Shown: positions 27,501 to 41,323 of the stretch, one piece after another | Layout of the letters: each line of letters opens with the position of its first letter | How positions within the stretch are numbered: the stretch's first letter is position 1 | Assembly: GCA_013365325.1 (NCBI GenBank) | Contig: JABVXV010000140.1 | Location: forward strand, 58,453 to 122,452 | Reading direction: 5' to 3' | Origin: Dipetalonema caudispina | Lineage: Eukaryota > Nematoda > Chromadorea > Rhabditida > Onchocercidae | Length of the DNA stretch: 64,000 nucleotides | Program-made: the position numbers and the translations under genes | Notes under the pieces: model-generated | Databases searched by the model: none | Seen by the model: the letters and a program-made list of their open reading frames with translations, nothing else | Told to the model about the DNA's origin: nothing

Positions 27501-30500
27501 AGCTTTTGAATAGTGATTTTTAATACTTTTTTGGATGATGTTAATGCAGACATAAATGCAAAAATCAAGGAACGATCAACAACAAAATTGTATGAAAGTC
27601 CGAGATGTCAAAATCTTATACCTCTCGAATCATTAGCTTAAAATCGAAATAAGTTGCTCGTGTATTCCATATATTCAAAACATTAAGCAGTTTATCGATC
27701 AGTGATTTTTTACTATTCCCATTACAGATAGTTAATTCACGTACTACTTCACGTTCGCTACGTCTTCGTAAAGCCATGCGTAATAATTGTTGACCCTGGA
27801 ATTACGAACGAAAAATTTACCCAACTTAGATACATTCAATTTCGAAAAAAAAAACACAAAATATCAACCTCAAAGCGTCGCATTTTAATTCAGTCGCTCA
27901 CCTTATCTTATACCAAAACTCATAAAATGTCAATTTCTGCACAAACCAAGCAGTTTTTGCGAAGTTGATGAGAAGAAAAGCAATCCATCGCACCATCTTC
28001 GCACCGTCTATATATTCGTTGCGTAACCCATTCTTGCTCGCACATTGCCATTAGTACTCCTTTCGACAATTCCGCAATATACTCCCGACGGAAAGCACGT
28101 TGATCAACTGGTTTACCACTACAAATAAACAGCACTCAGAATCCGTATTAGTCCAGCCACAAGCTAATGAGATCTGATGCAAACAGATAATAGAATCTTT
28201 AGAACAATATCATGAGCTGTATTATATTTTTTACAACATTTTCTGAGTAGACGTCTAATATAATCATGTTCTGACCATGTTTATATGACCATTTCGGTTA
28301 ACTAAATCCTTTTATTCGATTCTGTCCGATCGTACAGCCTGCTTACACCAATTAGTAACACGAGATCTCATCTACCTAGTTCATTAGAGCTTTTAGAATG
28401 TCCTACTTTGACATTACTACCCAACTGTTGTTATATCACAATAAAGCTTCTAAAATCCCGAGCAAATAAAAAAAATGAGGGATTAAAAAGTCTCGAGTAA
28501 TGAGAAAAAACAAACAAACAAAGACTTACTCATCCGAGTATCGATCTCTCAGTTTATGTTTAGTGTAATCGGCAATCATACAAATTGTGACTAGTAATGC
28601 GCAAACTTCATCGCCAACATCGTGCAAATGACTTTCCGTTAAGACCCATCGATCTGCTTTCCAAATGTTCGAATTTATTCGCTCACCAGTGTACTGTGGT
28701 GAAACTATAATCCATAAATTATAACATTCCATCTTTACATACTAACAGTTTTATTATTTGTTTGATCCCATTTCTACTGCATTGTACAACTTACGAATAA
28801 TGGGTTGATCACTTTGACATATGATATTAGCTAGGACTAGAAGTGCCAAACAAACACCAGCCTCTGCGTCTGCATCCGGCACTTTGCCTAAAAACCATGT
28901 AAACAATCAAAAGTTGCCAAAAAATGATGGTATATTATTAAAATCCTTTTCGTTGAGGATTTACTTCAATAAGAACATTTGAACCATCCAGTCAATATAT
29001 CCATTATCTCGCCAGTAATGCTCTCGAATAACGATAAAGTGTTTCAAATTTCTCGAGAAACATGGCATTAATTTTCTGTTAATTCCTTTAAATTTTCTGA
29101 GGAACACATCTGTATTTATATGATAGTAGACTCATTTAGCTTTAGCTTGACTAATGGCTATCCAATATTTCTGTAGCTAACCAATTCCACAGTTAAGTAA
29201 GGACTTCAATGCTGTATGCAATAATTGATGAACCAATGCATTTATACTGAAACAACTACGTCCCGCCAGCAGCATATAAAATGTCGCGATATTATAGTGA
29301 CATGTTGAGTCTTCCACCTGAATTTGAAATATGAATATTAGAGTAAAAGTTTATCAGTGTCACTAATTCTTCGTCATTCCAGAAATCACAAAAATATTTC
29401 AGATTTTCAATGTGATTCTCATGATGTTACCGAAAAAGTATAGTCAACTAAACGCTCTGCCGTGGAACCCTCAAATATCTGTGTAAAATTTCGATAATAA
29501 AAAATCAACTTACATTGATTTCCATTAAAAGATCCGGGAATGCTGAAGTTCCGCCTTGCAAACTTGAACAGCAAAGTGCTTGAAGAGCACCACACCAATC
29601 CAAATATTTCTCCGCCTGAGCTGCTTGAGCAGTAACATGCCCACAAATATTAGCCAGTTCAACCAACCGATCCTGAAATCTCTGCCTATGATTCACATTC
29701 CAACATACCAACACTTTCCAGTAATATGTTTCAAGAAAAGATTTTCCTTTAAGTTTTACCTAAAATTTGCACCGCCTAAAAGTTCCTCATATCAAGTCAT
29801 CATTACGATTCAAATTGGATGATCTGCTTGAACATCAAATAAAAAATATTCCGACGAGCATATCATTCAGAAGCAAAAGAAAAAAGTGCTATCTCAATGG
29901 AAAATAAATGAATGACCCCTGTAACTCGTTCCGCTGCTGCTGTGCCACCAATACCTGTAGTGTCATTTCCACTTGCGCTACCAACTCCGCGCACTGCAGC
30001 AAGCAATGCGCTCACGACAAAACTGTATCGTGCATCATCCGTTCCATCAATGATTGAATGCAAGCGGCGATATTCATTAAAGGAAAATACACGCCTAAAG
30101 ATAATTCTTTTAATTAATATAAACGGTAAATTGATGCAAATGAATCCCGACAAGAAAATGAAGCAACATTTGCACTAAGATCGTTATTTGCCTCTCCTAG
30201 TGAGAACATAAACTGGACTAAACGTATTCATATTCATCTTAAGAGTCACAATAACCATCACCAATCCAGTCTGTGGTTATTCAAATAAACGAAATCCTTC
30301 CAAATAAACTTTTAATCCCCTCCAAATAAACAAACTTCGGTTCTTCGAGCAGTTCTTTGAAGGTGCTAGCATTGTATGCATAACGTTGTCCTCCACATGA
30401 ATTCCTATCACCAGCATTGTGTGTCGGTTTCCAAGGTGGTATCACTCGTTTAAGTAATTCGCGTTTTGCTTCGATTTTACGGCTACACAAGCCTGCAATG

Positions 30501-33500
30501 GATATGAACGTAGGTCAGCCAGCATGAACATTTCCGAAACTTAAACCACCGTTGAATCAACAAATGCGAACCAGTTTCGATGAGTTGTTTCTTTGCATCG
30601 AGTACAAAAACAGCAATAGTACGTCCCCAACCCGTTAGACATGAATCTGATGATTTCAGCTGACTTTCAATAACCCGATACAGCCTGCAAATACTTCATA
30701 AGATATTGCTGAACAATCACTTCCAGTTTTAATATAGCTAATAGTTAGAGAAAGTTCAATTCTGCATCATGATAAAGTTGCAGATAGGTTTAATTGAAGA
30801 GGTTTACGATATTAGCTATTAAAATTCCTTCAATCTATCTGTTGGCTAAACCAATGATGGTCTGCCAACACTGGCATTCTTTCAAACTTTTTTTAGGAAT
30901 GGCAAAAATAAAAGAACGAAAGGTAAACAACAGCAAGACTTACCCTTGTACAATATTAGGTGCATTTTGAGAGTAGAGAAAATAATAGTAATTATGGGAA
31001 ATATATGCAGTTAGAACATAACCAAGCTGAGCTGATATATTGCTTGGAACACAATCAACACGGCGCTCCAGAAGTACTCGTTCAATTAGTACGAGTAGAG
31101 GAAGTAACTGAAACATAAATAAATACCTAGATCCCCGTCTAATTTCTATAGTCCTAAATCCTTTTCGAAAGGCAGATTTCAATATCAGCTGCAATTTTTT
31201 CACCTTCAAAGATCTGAACTATGATTTACTATTATTAATAACTCATCCACAGATAAATTAAAAGCGTCGATAGAATATCATACTGACACCATGAATCTCA
31301 TTTCGGAAAACTTTTCCATAACATTTATGCATGATTCATTTCTACGGCGAAAGGTATTGGAAGATGATACAGCTTTGAAAAATTGTCTGTTCAAAATAAA
31401 TGAGAAAAAGTTGACCTCTTCAGCGAGCTCCATAATGCCGGCAATATTCTGCGCCAGCTCACACATTTCTAGAACTATATCCAGTCCTTCAGCTGTAGGT
31501 AACACATAACTATGTCCATCAACAAAATCCTGTACCATTTGAATGAACGATTCGCAGCACCAGCCACAAAGAACAAGCTGATCATAGTATGTACATGATC
31601 TGCAATCACCATACGTGATTCTAATTGGTAACATTTGATGAACGATCGAGAAAAAAAGCACTAAAGAAGGACGAAATTGAACAATGTATCGTGGAAAGTC
31701 TATACTGATTAAGGATATCAAGGAAAACTTACACAGACATACAAAAAAAAAAGTGATAATTGTAACCTGCAAGTAAGTAATACCTGAATTTAGCCATGCT
31801 TTCTTGAAGTTGTTCACGTGTGGCTCGCTTTTTAAATCGAATTTCCAACGGTTTATTAAAGGAAAATTCAACAACAATTCGCTTTTGCCAAAGTTTTGCC
31901 AGTTCACGTGCCAAGCGTCTCAACTCCAGTTTCACAGCATCACGTTCCGCACCAATTCCGTATAATAGGAGAGATCTACAAAAAGAAGAAAAAATAATAA
32001 TTCTAGACTACTATAGCAGTTTGTCGGTACATCTTTTAGGATTCACGATTAACATTTAGCAGTCAGCTTTAAAAAATTATTTAGCACTGCTGATAAATCT
32101 AAGCTTACCTCTGATTGCATTCGCTTCTGTATTCAGCTGACTGTGGAATGGGTAAATGTATCAATAACCGTTCATGAATTGATAAATCTTTCCATAAATA
32201 TGGATGCTCGTCAGGTAAGTCAGACGGCATTGTTACAAGTGGAGGTGGTGTCGCTATTGCTCCTGCTAAGAGCGCTGCAGTTGCTTCACTGGGTTGGGAT
32301 GAAAATGTTGAGGATAATGTAGCTGTGTTAGACAACTGTTGATGCTGCTGAAGAATTTGTGGTTTTTTGTAGAAAGAACAAGCTTAAATCATTCAAATCG
32401 AAAAATTAAAGAATCGGTCAAATTGAAAGCAACTAAAGGATAACTAAGAGCACAGAAAGGGATTCACTTTTTGTTTATCTTCCTTCCGTTTCCTGATTTT
32501 CTGCATTAACGGTATGTATTCCAACATTTCACCAGTTCGAATCAATTCCTTCACATAGAAATCATGGGAAAAAACACCGGCACGTTGCAACTCAATGAAT
32601 AATAGCACCAGATTAGCAAACTCTTGACAAAAACGATCTTTGTCGGTACTTTCTGGATCCGGTCCTTCTGTCACAAGAAATTCCAGCAGTATTTCTTGCA
32701 GAGTTAATGAACCTACAAAAGAAATATCGATTTCTGCAGAGAAATAAAAAGGGATTTAATTACATACTACATTCTGACACAACACTGCATGAATTAATAG
32801 CGCTGAAAAAACCGCGCTATTTTTTGTTATTGAAAATACGTCTGGTAGGAGTGCGCCTGCGCCAGATCAGAGAATATAATGGTTGACATCGTTTGTTTCC
32901 TTCCGACAGCTAATGCAAGACTTTATCTTACGCAGCTGAGCTGGAGGGATCTGTTCAGATGAAATATATGGCTACTCAATTGACCACGGCCAATCATTTC
33001 AACGAATAAACATCTCAGGTAGTGCTTCAAGAACTGACTGAAAAATATACCGAATTTGAACGTTTTCCGATGATTAATTCGGAATGCGAGCAGTTGAGCG
33101 ACAAGTATCGCACGATGAGTTCCCTCCCTTTCCATTGTTACTGCCCACTGCAGAAGCATCTTTACGCGGATTGCATGTTCGTGCTACAAAGTTATAAAGG
33201 TTTGTGTGCATATATATTATAAGATGGACAAAGACAAATAAAGCAAAGATTCATATTAAATAAAAAACAACATGAATTATATTAGACACATCAAACTTAC
33301 TTCAAAACTTTCTTTAGAAGGTCCGTTAAAAATTACTGCATAGATCTTTTCGATGCAGTTTGGTTGATCCAAACGTGCTGCATCAAGTACACCAACTATT
33401 TCCAGGCACTGCAAAACCATAGCTGCTGAAAGAAATATGAATATATGAATAGAGATGATGACAACAAAGAATAATAAACAAAAAAAAAATCTGTAAAAAG

Positions 33501-36500
33501 GAAATGCGCTTTATTAACATTTCTTTTTTAAACTCGCATTAATCGCAAATTTAACCAGGCTTCCTGGCTGTAGTGTAAAATTTAATTCCAGATCGAAAGA
33601 AGTTTATTCTTGCACGAAAGAACTCACGACGTTATCTATCAAACAATCCCTTTCACTCCAACAGATAGTAAGGCTACCTGTAATTCAGACCGCCTATCCT
33701 TAGCCAAGCAATATTTCTCATTTCACTGATATGAAAACAACTATGTGCAACCCCAGAACGTACTCAATCTTCAATGTTGATTCGTGAAATGTCTTGAAAT
33801 CCTTGTATATGGGAAGAAAAATGTAATCAAAAGATTTAAAAACGATCTTGCAAGATGTTTGATTTGAACAAATGGATACTGAATAATATAATTAGAATAT
33901 GAACAAACCAAAGCCCTTCTTCTGTGCATAATTCAATGACCATTTATTTTCACAAGCATGAGAACGCCGTCGCACCTCAGCCAACCGAAGTTGAATGAAC
34001 TCCTGCAATCGCTCAGTGCCGTGACCTGGTGGCAAAGGAAGACTTTCAAATGGACAAGGTAGATGATCCAGTGGTGAACCGCACAACTGATGAAGCATTG
34101 TAGGTGGACGTCCCGGAGATACTATAATATGAAAAATGAATAGTACAACAACACACCATGCAAAAACCTTCAAATACAAAGTTTTTGAATTTGATCATAA
34201 CTAAAATAATCAAGTGCTTCGACTTTTCCAAGTCTATTATAATCCATGGTAATCGAAATCTACCAAAAATATAGCTTACCTTCATATTTGTTCCATATCA
34301 AAGCAGCAGGGCAATCAATTAGTATAGCATATAGCATACCACAGAGTGTTAAGATTATTGCACGCTGATGTATGCATTGTTGCATATCATCGAACAACTC
34401 AACACAATCCACTGACCTTAAAAACACTCTACTATCATGTCAAAAAGTAAAAGAGATAACAACACAAATCTATTAATCTTTCCTCTTCTACTAGAAAGAA
34501 ATACGGAAATACAGCACCTGTGGCATATAATTTTTTACTTACCAAAAAACATAATGGAGAAGAGTTATTCTTTAAAATAATTTGGAAACCACTAATACTT
34601 CCTACGCGTAGTCAAAGATATCTATCTGGCACGTAAAAAAATTACTTACTTGAGACAAAGCACTACTCATATATGAGAAAAAAAAATATGGTGTTAAACA
34701 AACCTGCCTTCCCGCTCCTCAGCTTCGTCTCGATACAGTTCCAATCTATGACATACCAAAAATGCGCATCTTTTCGACAGAACTATATTCTGTGTAATTT
34801 GATCCGTGTATTGACAAATAAATAATAGAAAAAGACGGAATAATGTGATGTAATGGGATTGATTACTGCTTGAAGCAAGTCCGGATCCTACAATAAGTTT
34901 CGAAGAATCATAATAATCCACTTGACTGCAGTAACTGATATCACATAAACTGTTCTGCACTTACCATGATGCAAAAAAGGATGAATTGATGACTTGTCAT
35001 TTTGACGATTTTCAATAGGCTGCACAAACCGGTCATTGAATATATCCAATAAATCCATCAAAAATTCCTGCTTTTCAACCATTCCATCCTTAAGAACGAT
35101 TGGCACAATGTTACTCATTGAAATTTATAAAGGAACAGGTAAAGAGATAAGAGAACGGACGAAATAATGAAACGATTTATGCAAATTTACTAAAATGCAT
35201 GGTGTAGCTTACTTCGTAGGCATGTTTACAAATGTATACAAAATGCGGCCACCGATCGGTATAAACAATATTCGATTCTAATTTGGCGCTATCGCTCATT
35301 TGATTAAGCATTAGTTTTATGTATTTCGTGAAAAGTGATGCAAGCTCTGTAAAATGTCAAGGAAATCTAAATAAATAAAAGACAAAATAATTAGTTATGA
35401 TCCTTTAAACAAAGTCCCTAACATATTTTTAAAAACTATACGAAGCACACTGGGATCCTATAAATATTTAATTATATTAACTATATTAACATTATCAGGA
35501 ACTTAATTATATTAACATTAGTATCAGGAACATCTATCTGCAGAACTTATAGAACTAAATTATTACCAAATTAGTCCCACTGTTTATACTAAAATTAAAA
35601 AAATATCCAGAAAAATTTTTACCGGAAGCTAGTTGGTCAGTAGTGGACTTCTTCTGCTTGTTAACGTTGCTACTACATCCTTGACCACCGACGGCAATTA
35701 GTTTCAAGAACCATAGCGCTCGACTAACTGGTACTTTATAATCACACAAGTATTCCAAGGCATCCTCCTGCGATAGATTTTTTTAACAACAATAATATAT
35801 AGCGGAGATATGAATCTGAACCATCGAATAAAGTTACTTCATCCCTAGTTGTCCATTTTACTAAACTTTAAAAATTACTAAAATACATTTACTTCTAAAT
35901 ACAATCATACCAACGAACAATAATCGGAGCAATCAATCAATTTCCCAGAGATATCGGACAATTGCTGAGCGGATAATCTTGAAACGATACTAAGGAGTTG
36001 CACACGGTTAGATAATATTCAAAAACGCAACCTTTTTGCGAAAAAATGGTGGTTTCCGGGCTAGTAGTGCCAAAGGCTTGCCATGAGCTAAATCAGTAAA
36101 CCAATCGTTTCGTTCCTTTGATTTTTTCGCTTTTTCCTGAACAAAAATAGCTGGAAATATTATTACCAGTAGAATCTTCAAGTTGATGCATGTACCTTAT
36201 AAATTTACAGTGGTAATGAAGCAATTGATGAATGGTAAAATCTGACAAATGATAGTTCAATCTCGAAAAATGTGCTAGGGTTGTAGGGATCTGAACAACA
36301 CGCAATAAAATTCATACAAATAAGAATAAAATTAGAATTTTAGCGTCGATTTTGAAAGGAGATACTGTATGATATTTGCGGACAAAACGTAACGCGGAGA
36401 ACAGCCTACCACATTATGGGTGAACTGTTGAAAATGCATTTGTGGGCCACCCCCTACGCCGTTTCCTCCGCTTCCAATACTATCTTTAGCAATAGCACTT

Positions 36501-37313
36501 CCGGCACGCTTTCTTTCTTTGTCAAGATTTGCATTTAGTTCCATTTTTTTCGCCATTATTTGCATTACTAACTGTGCTCCACGTAACATCGTATCATCCA
36601 AACGATCCAATCGTGGCATCTAAAACAACTCCTACTTTACATTATCTGCCATTAACCGTATTTGCACGATAATTCAAGAGGTCAAAAAGGTTATAATATA
36701 GACCGCTCGATTCGTCCCATTCAATTTGTTCTGGTCAAGGTTAATTATAGTCCCCCCTAAGAACTAACACAATAGCAAATAATTGGCAGAAAAACAATAC
36801 CTTGACGTTATAAACAATCGACTCATGTTCATACGATGTCACGGCAACCTGATAACCCTTCTTTAAACGATCCGCTCCTAAATTATCTTCTTCTTGTTTT
36901 ACCTGAAAATATTGACACACTGATATGAGATAGATCCGATGGCAACAGTAATCAGATAGCCAAAAACTGAACTCTTAAAGAGTTGTTAATTGTAAAAATG
37001 GTTTTTACAATTAATCCTTCTTGTGATTTATATGGACTAGAAAGCTTATACTAACAATAACGAACCGAGATCAGGAATGTCAACTACTGCCATTTCATGC
37101 ATTAAGATAAAGTTTAGGAGGCAGCAGAGATTTATTTCACTTCTTTAATTCTGATGTGGATTCACAAGAAAATAATTTCACGACTAAAATGGTAAAAGTT
37201 TAACTAACATCCTGTGGGTAAACATCAGGTGGTCCCAATCGATTCCTTTTCAGGGCTCTCCTTTCAGGTGTCTGATAATGCCATGAGATCACATTTAAAC
37301 TTTTCATTCCCAT
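21596..37313 (-). CDS. MED12: Mediator complex subunit MED12 (dpy-22/sop-1 type)
   Basis: MED12 anchors and activates CDK8/cyclin C in the Mediator kinase module. The gene has about 40 exons. Exon 1 (37313-37209) gives MGMKSLNV and then RLGPPDVYPQD, the hallmark N-terminal motif; exon 2 (about 36903-36801) continues KQEEDNLGADRLKKGY. Further blocks follow human MED12 in order: NDWFTDLAHGKPL (about 36080), YKVPVSRALWFLK (35730), KDGMVEKQEFL (35090), GSPLDHLPCPFESLPLP (34060), QWAVTMEREGTHRA (33140), NLVLLFIELQRAGVFSHDF (32600), HLPIPQSAEYRSECNQR (32130), ALQALCCSSLQGG (29590), LLSQEPFLNLVLTCLNG (26460), ISLVGGMFDSV (25950) and ITCEPYGTLP (24990). The C-terminal part is rich in Gln, Ala, Gly and Pro (about 23900-21600), with poly-Ala and poly-Gln runs, and ends HPSQQY before TAG at 21596-21598. 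The start is the first in-frame ATG after an upstream TGA. Not every exon border was resolved. Confidence 0.95.
22057..22108 (-). repeat. Poly-Gln coding repeats in MED12
   Basis: CAA/CAG-rich stretch coding a run of eight Gln and nearby shorter runs. Similar Gln tracts lie at 21617-21665 and 23069-23090, the last flanked by poly-Ala. Gln-rich C-termini are typical of animal MED12. Confidence 0.7.
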
Positions 37314-39210
37314 TTGATCACTTAATGTTCAAATTCTTGCCACCATTTTTTATATACTGCAAAACAGATTTATTAAAAACAACTGGTAACATGTCAGAAT
37401 ACCTGATAATCAAGAATAAACAGAAAATATCCAACAATCAAAAATAAACGTATTATTTGAAAAAAAAAAAAAAACACAATTCGAGGAAAGCTGCTACTTA
37501 GTAAAAAATTCGTGTTGTTCGAAAATATATAAAATATTCAAAGAAAAGATAAAAAGACATAAATTACATCTATTATTCGAAAATACATGTATCACTTAGG
37601 AATAAACGTGAAACACATATCATTCAAAAGCAAATATAGCATCCGAAAAAATATGCAAATCCTTTACAAGATCAAATTTAATGTATAAAATCGAAATATA
37701 CGTCTAAAAAATAAACCATACGTCTAATACAACCACGTAAGTCATCGCTTACATCGATGTCTAATTCCAAATTGTAACTGTTGCATTTCGACTACGTGCA
37801 TCAAATTTTGAAACGAATAAGGGATGAGATACTTTTAACGTTTTACACGTTAAATAATTCACGGGAAATAATTTTAACGTTTTTACAAAATTCAGAATAA
37901 TAGAAATATCAACGTAATACCATTAAACATTATTATAAACAATATAATGATAACATGATAGAAATATTGTAACATAAAAGTAATGTAGTTACATGAAAGT
38001 AATAATTATAATAATTAGTATTTAAATAGTTAAGTGGACATAATGATGATAAGAGTAAGATCATGAAATAGAAATTGAAGTAATAATAATTACGTTAAGT
38101 TATGCTAATAGATAAAAGTAATAGTAAAGTTAACTATACTGTGCTGCACCACTTTTTAGTTTCAAACTTTTTCTGGGAAAAGAATTTTGATAAAAAGGAT
38201 TCGACAGATCTTCGTTGAAACATCAATTCAGAATCTATCACTGTTCTTATTGCATTCTTATTCGAAAAATTATGTGAATCTGAAATTATGAAGAAGTGAA
38301 ACTGAATTGTTAATTAATACAGTATCATTTATATGTAATCTATAACATATCATTTTGATCATTGAACGTACATGAATCAGGTGATTACTATTTCTCTTTC
38401 TCTTTATTATTACTATTTTATCATTTAATCGAAATAAGCAGTTAAATTTTATTATCTTTATTGTACAAGATAGCTGCATTAGAATACAGTATTTAATACA
38501 GTATCATTTATTATATGTAATCTATAACGTATCATTTTGATCATTGAACGTACATGCATCAGGTGATTACTATTTCTCTTTCTCTTTATTATTACTATTT
38601 TATCATTTAATCAAAATAAGCAGTTAAATTTTATTATCTTTATTGTACAAGATAGCTTTATTAGAATACAGTATTTAATACAGTATCATTTATTATATGT
38701 AATCTATAACGTATCATTTTGATCATTGAACGTACATGCATCAGGTGATTACTATTTCTCTTTCTCTTTATTATTACTATTTTATCATTTAATCAAAATA
38801 AGCAGTTAAATTTTATTAACTTCATTGTACAAGATAGCTGCATTAGAATACAGTATTTAATACAGTATCATTTATTATATGTAATAAAATATATCGATCA
38901 TCTATAATTTTGTAAACAAGTACACGTATTATTTGCATACATCGTTCTATGTTACGTTAATTTACTAAACGCATCAGATTACGAGTGATAATGATGATAA
39001 CTATTTTTGTACTTACCAGCATGACAACGCATCATGCATTTGAATGCTTAATTGATCACGTAAATTACGTCCATATAAAAAGATATGCATCATTTACGGG
39101 ATTGCAAAATTTGAATAAATTTACGAACATGAAATACATAAATAGTCAGGATGCATGATCATTTCATCATTTTTTCTCTAGTCATCTGATATACAGTTTA
39201 TTTCTTCGTT
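37314..39210. other. Divergent promoter region with tandem repeat
   Basis: Interval between the MED12 start (minus) and the small gene at 39211 (plus). The left part, to about 38300, is AT-rich without an exon I can support. The right part is dominated by a 182-bp tandem repeat at 38314-38885. Confidence 0.5.
38314..38885. repeat. Tandem repeat, about 182-bp unit, 3.2 copies
   Basis: Copies begin at 38314, 38493, 38675 and 38857 with the word TTAATACAGTATCATTTAT. Periods are 179, 182 and 182 bases; the first copy lacks three bases (TTA) after CATTTA. The fourth copy breaks off after about 29 bases. Copies two and three differ by only a few substitutions (for example GCTGCA versus GCTTTA). 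The unit contains a TC-rich run (TTTCTCTTTCTCTTTATTAT). Short ORFs across it are not genes. Confidence 0.9.
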
Positions 39211-40894
39211 ATGATTAATTCTACAAGGAAATTGCAATCTGATACACTTTCAACATCTACGACAGATCCTAACATTTTAGATAACGCACCGTTACTGGTA
39301 AATTTTGTTAATATATCTCTTTGATGTACTTTTTTATAAAATATCAACAAGAATATATGATTCACACTTGAACTAATAATCAGTTTAATTACTCTTAAAA
39401 ACTTATGATTGTTTTTTCTTTGATTCAGAAAAAAAATAAACGAACGTAACATAATATGAATGAATGTAGATTCAATAAAGATGAATTAGATTAGACTAAA
39501 AATTTTTATGTGTCCATCAGACAGAAGATAAAGTTAGAAATCAAATTATGATAATTAGTACAAAGTTATGAGGAAGGCAATAATAACTTAATGAAATAAT
39601 TCTTGATGATAATCAGTGCATTTGCTGATTGATATACCTATAGAAGAAGGGCGACTTGACTAGCGTAAATACAGATGACGTGGTATTGATGCAGCTTTAA
39701 TAATTTCCTGATAATAGTATTCGATAGGTATCAGTTAATAAATAGTAATTTTTTTATTTCAGGGACAAAAAAGGAAGTCAGAAAATGAGAGCGAATTTAG
39801 TGCAAATGATAGCATGAAGAAAAGCATGAAAAATTTAAGCCAAAACTTTAGCGTAACAGGAAGTCAACAGTTAAGTCAAACTTCTGAAACTACAGATATT
39901 ACAAAAGATTCGCAACAAGTCAGTATTATCTCTTATAGCTTCTTTTTTTTTTGTCAAATTTGATGAGAAATGATTTAAGAGATCACTCCTACGTTCAATA
40001 TATTCTCGTAGCATAACTTTTTACATAAACCAATTCGATTCTATCATTTCTGATATGAAAATTCCTAAAATAATTAGTACTAGTAAGAACTTCTATCAGA
40101 TCTATCAAACATACAAAAAAGGAAAATTGTGGCGAAGTACAGACAAAAAAAAATATAAAGTCTACAAAAAGAAGACTAAATTTTGATAACAAAAAAAAAA
40201 ATTAAAATTAAGGGATTTTCGAAATGTTTTCACTTCAAAATTTTATTATTATTTCTTGTGGAATTTATACTATCTAAATGTGGACAACGAGAAGAAATGA
40301 TAATTGAAGTGATAAAATAATGGGAATGAAATCTATTGCTAACATTTTTATTTATCAATACGATAATTCCGATTTATAATGGGTTTTTTCTTACTTTTTT
40401 TTTTTTTTTTGCAGTCATTAATTGCGATGGAATCATTAACATGTATTGAAAGTGATATTATACTTCATACAACTAAAAAGAAAGAGAAGGTAATGATGTT
40501 AAACTTTATTAATTGCAGAAGAGTTAATTAGCATTTTATCTCGGAATTATTTATAAATTTTAGAATAAGAAGTATGTTGTACTTCCAGTAAAAATTAAAA
40601 CGAATTAAAAATAAAACCTGAAAAGAATGAATTTATGCAATTTACTTTACAAATTATCATTTAAAGATGAAAAATAAAATTTTATTCTTATAGAATACAA
40701 TCAGAAAAAACCATTATTCAACAAAAAGAATCGTAAGTTATTGCCATCAAATTTCCGTTTTAACATTTAGTTTAAGCTACATTATCAAATTTTATTTCTT
40801 TGAATGCAATAAATATTACTGCGAAAATAATCAGTGCCATTTATACGAATTAGTGGCAGTAAATTTCGAGACAATATACGCTGTCATAAATTAG
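39211..40894 (+). CDS. Hypothetical Ser/Thr/Lys-rich protein
   Basis: Not recognised. Exons: 39211-39297, 39763-39918, 40415-40489, then from 40694. Donors GTAAAT, GTCAGT and GTAATG and acceptors TTTCAG, TTGCAG and TTATAG all join in phase 0. The protein starts MINSTRKLQSDTLSTSTT and continues GQKRKSENESEF, then KSMKNLSQNFS, and is rich in Ser, Thr, Gln, Asn and Lys, so probably disordered. The last part is ambiguous. From 40694 the frame stays open through to TAG at 40892-40894, but a possible intron (GTAAGT at 40733 to AATCAG before 40829) would remove a hydrophobic, Cys-containing piece while keeping the frame. It lies 430 bp upstream of the hydrolase gene on the same strand. Confidence 0.45.
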
Positions 40895-41323
40895 TCTATT
40901 GTCAAATTTTCCTGAAAATGTATCGAATTTTTATTTATTTTCTGAATAGATTAATACTAGCTAGCATTAATCTAACCAAAAAGTTAATATTCATCTATAC
41001 TATGAATATGTATGATCCGATGTGATCATAACTCTCATTAGCCATTTTAGAAGTAGTTAGTAGTATAATTATTAGTTTATGCATTATTAATTCTAAAGGT
41101 CATCATTGAAGTCAAAATATTACTACCTGATCTGAACAAAAGTTTCATATTCAACTTCTGAGATTATCGGATCCGAGAATCATTACACAATTAATTCCTG
41201 TTTTCTAACAATTCCTGTACAACATTTTGTCCCAATCGCTTTAACTGCTCAATTTTAAAATTTAGAACAACTCATCTGTTATAACGTTAAGTTCATTTTC
41301 AATTTCTTCAAGACTACGCAAAC
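40895..41323. other. Short spacer between two plus-strand genes
   Basis: About 430 bp with no exon I can support; it should hold the 3' UTR of the upstream gene and the 5' end of the hydrolase gene. Confidence 0.4.

Noticed and set aside
38270..38479. Minus-strand ORF over the tandem repeat
   Set aside because: Arises from the repeat unit and recurs only in part in the other copies.
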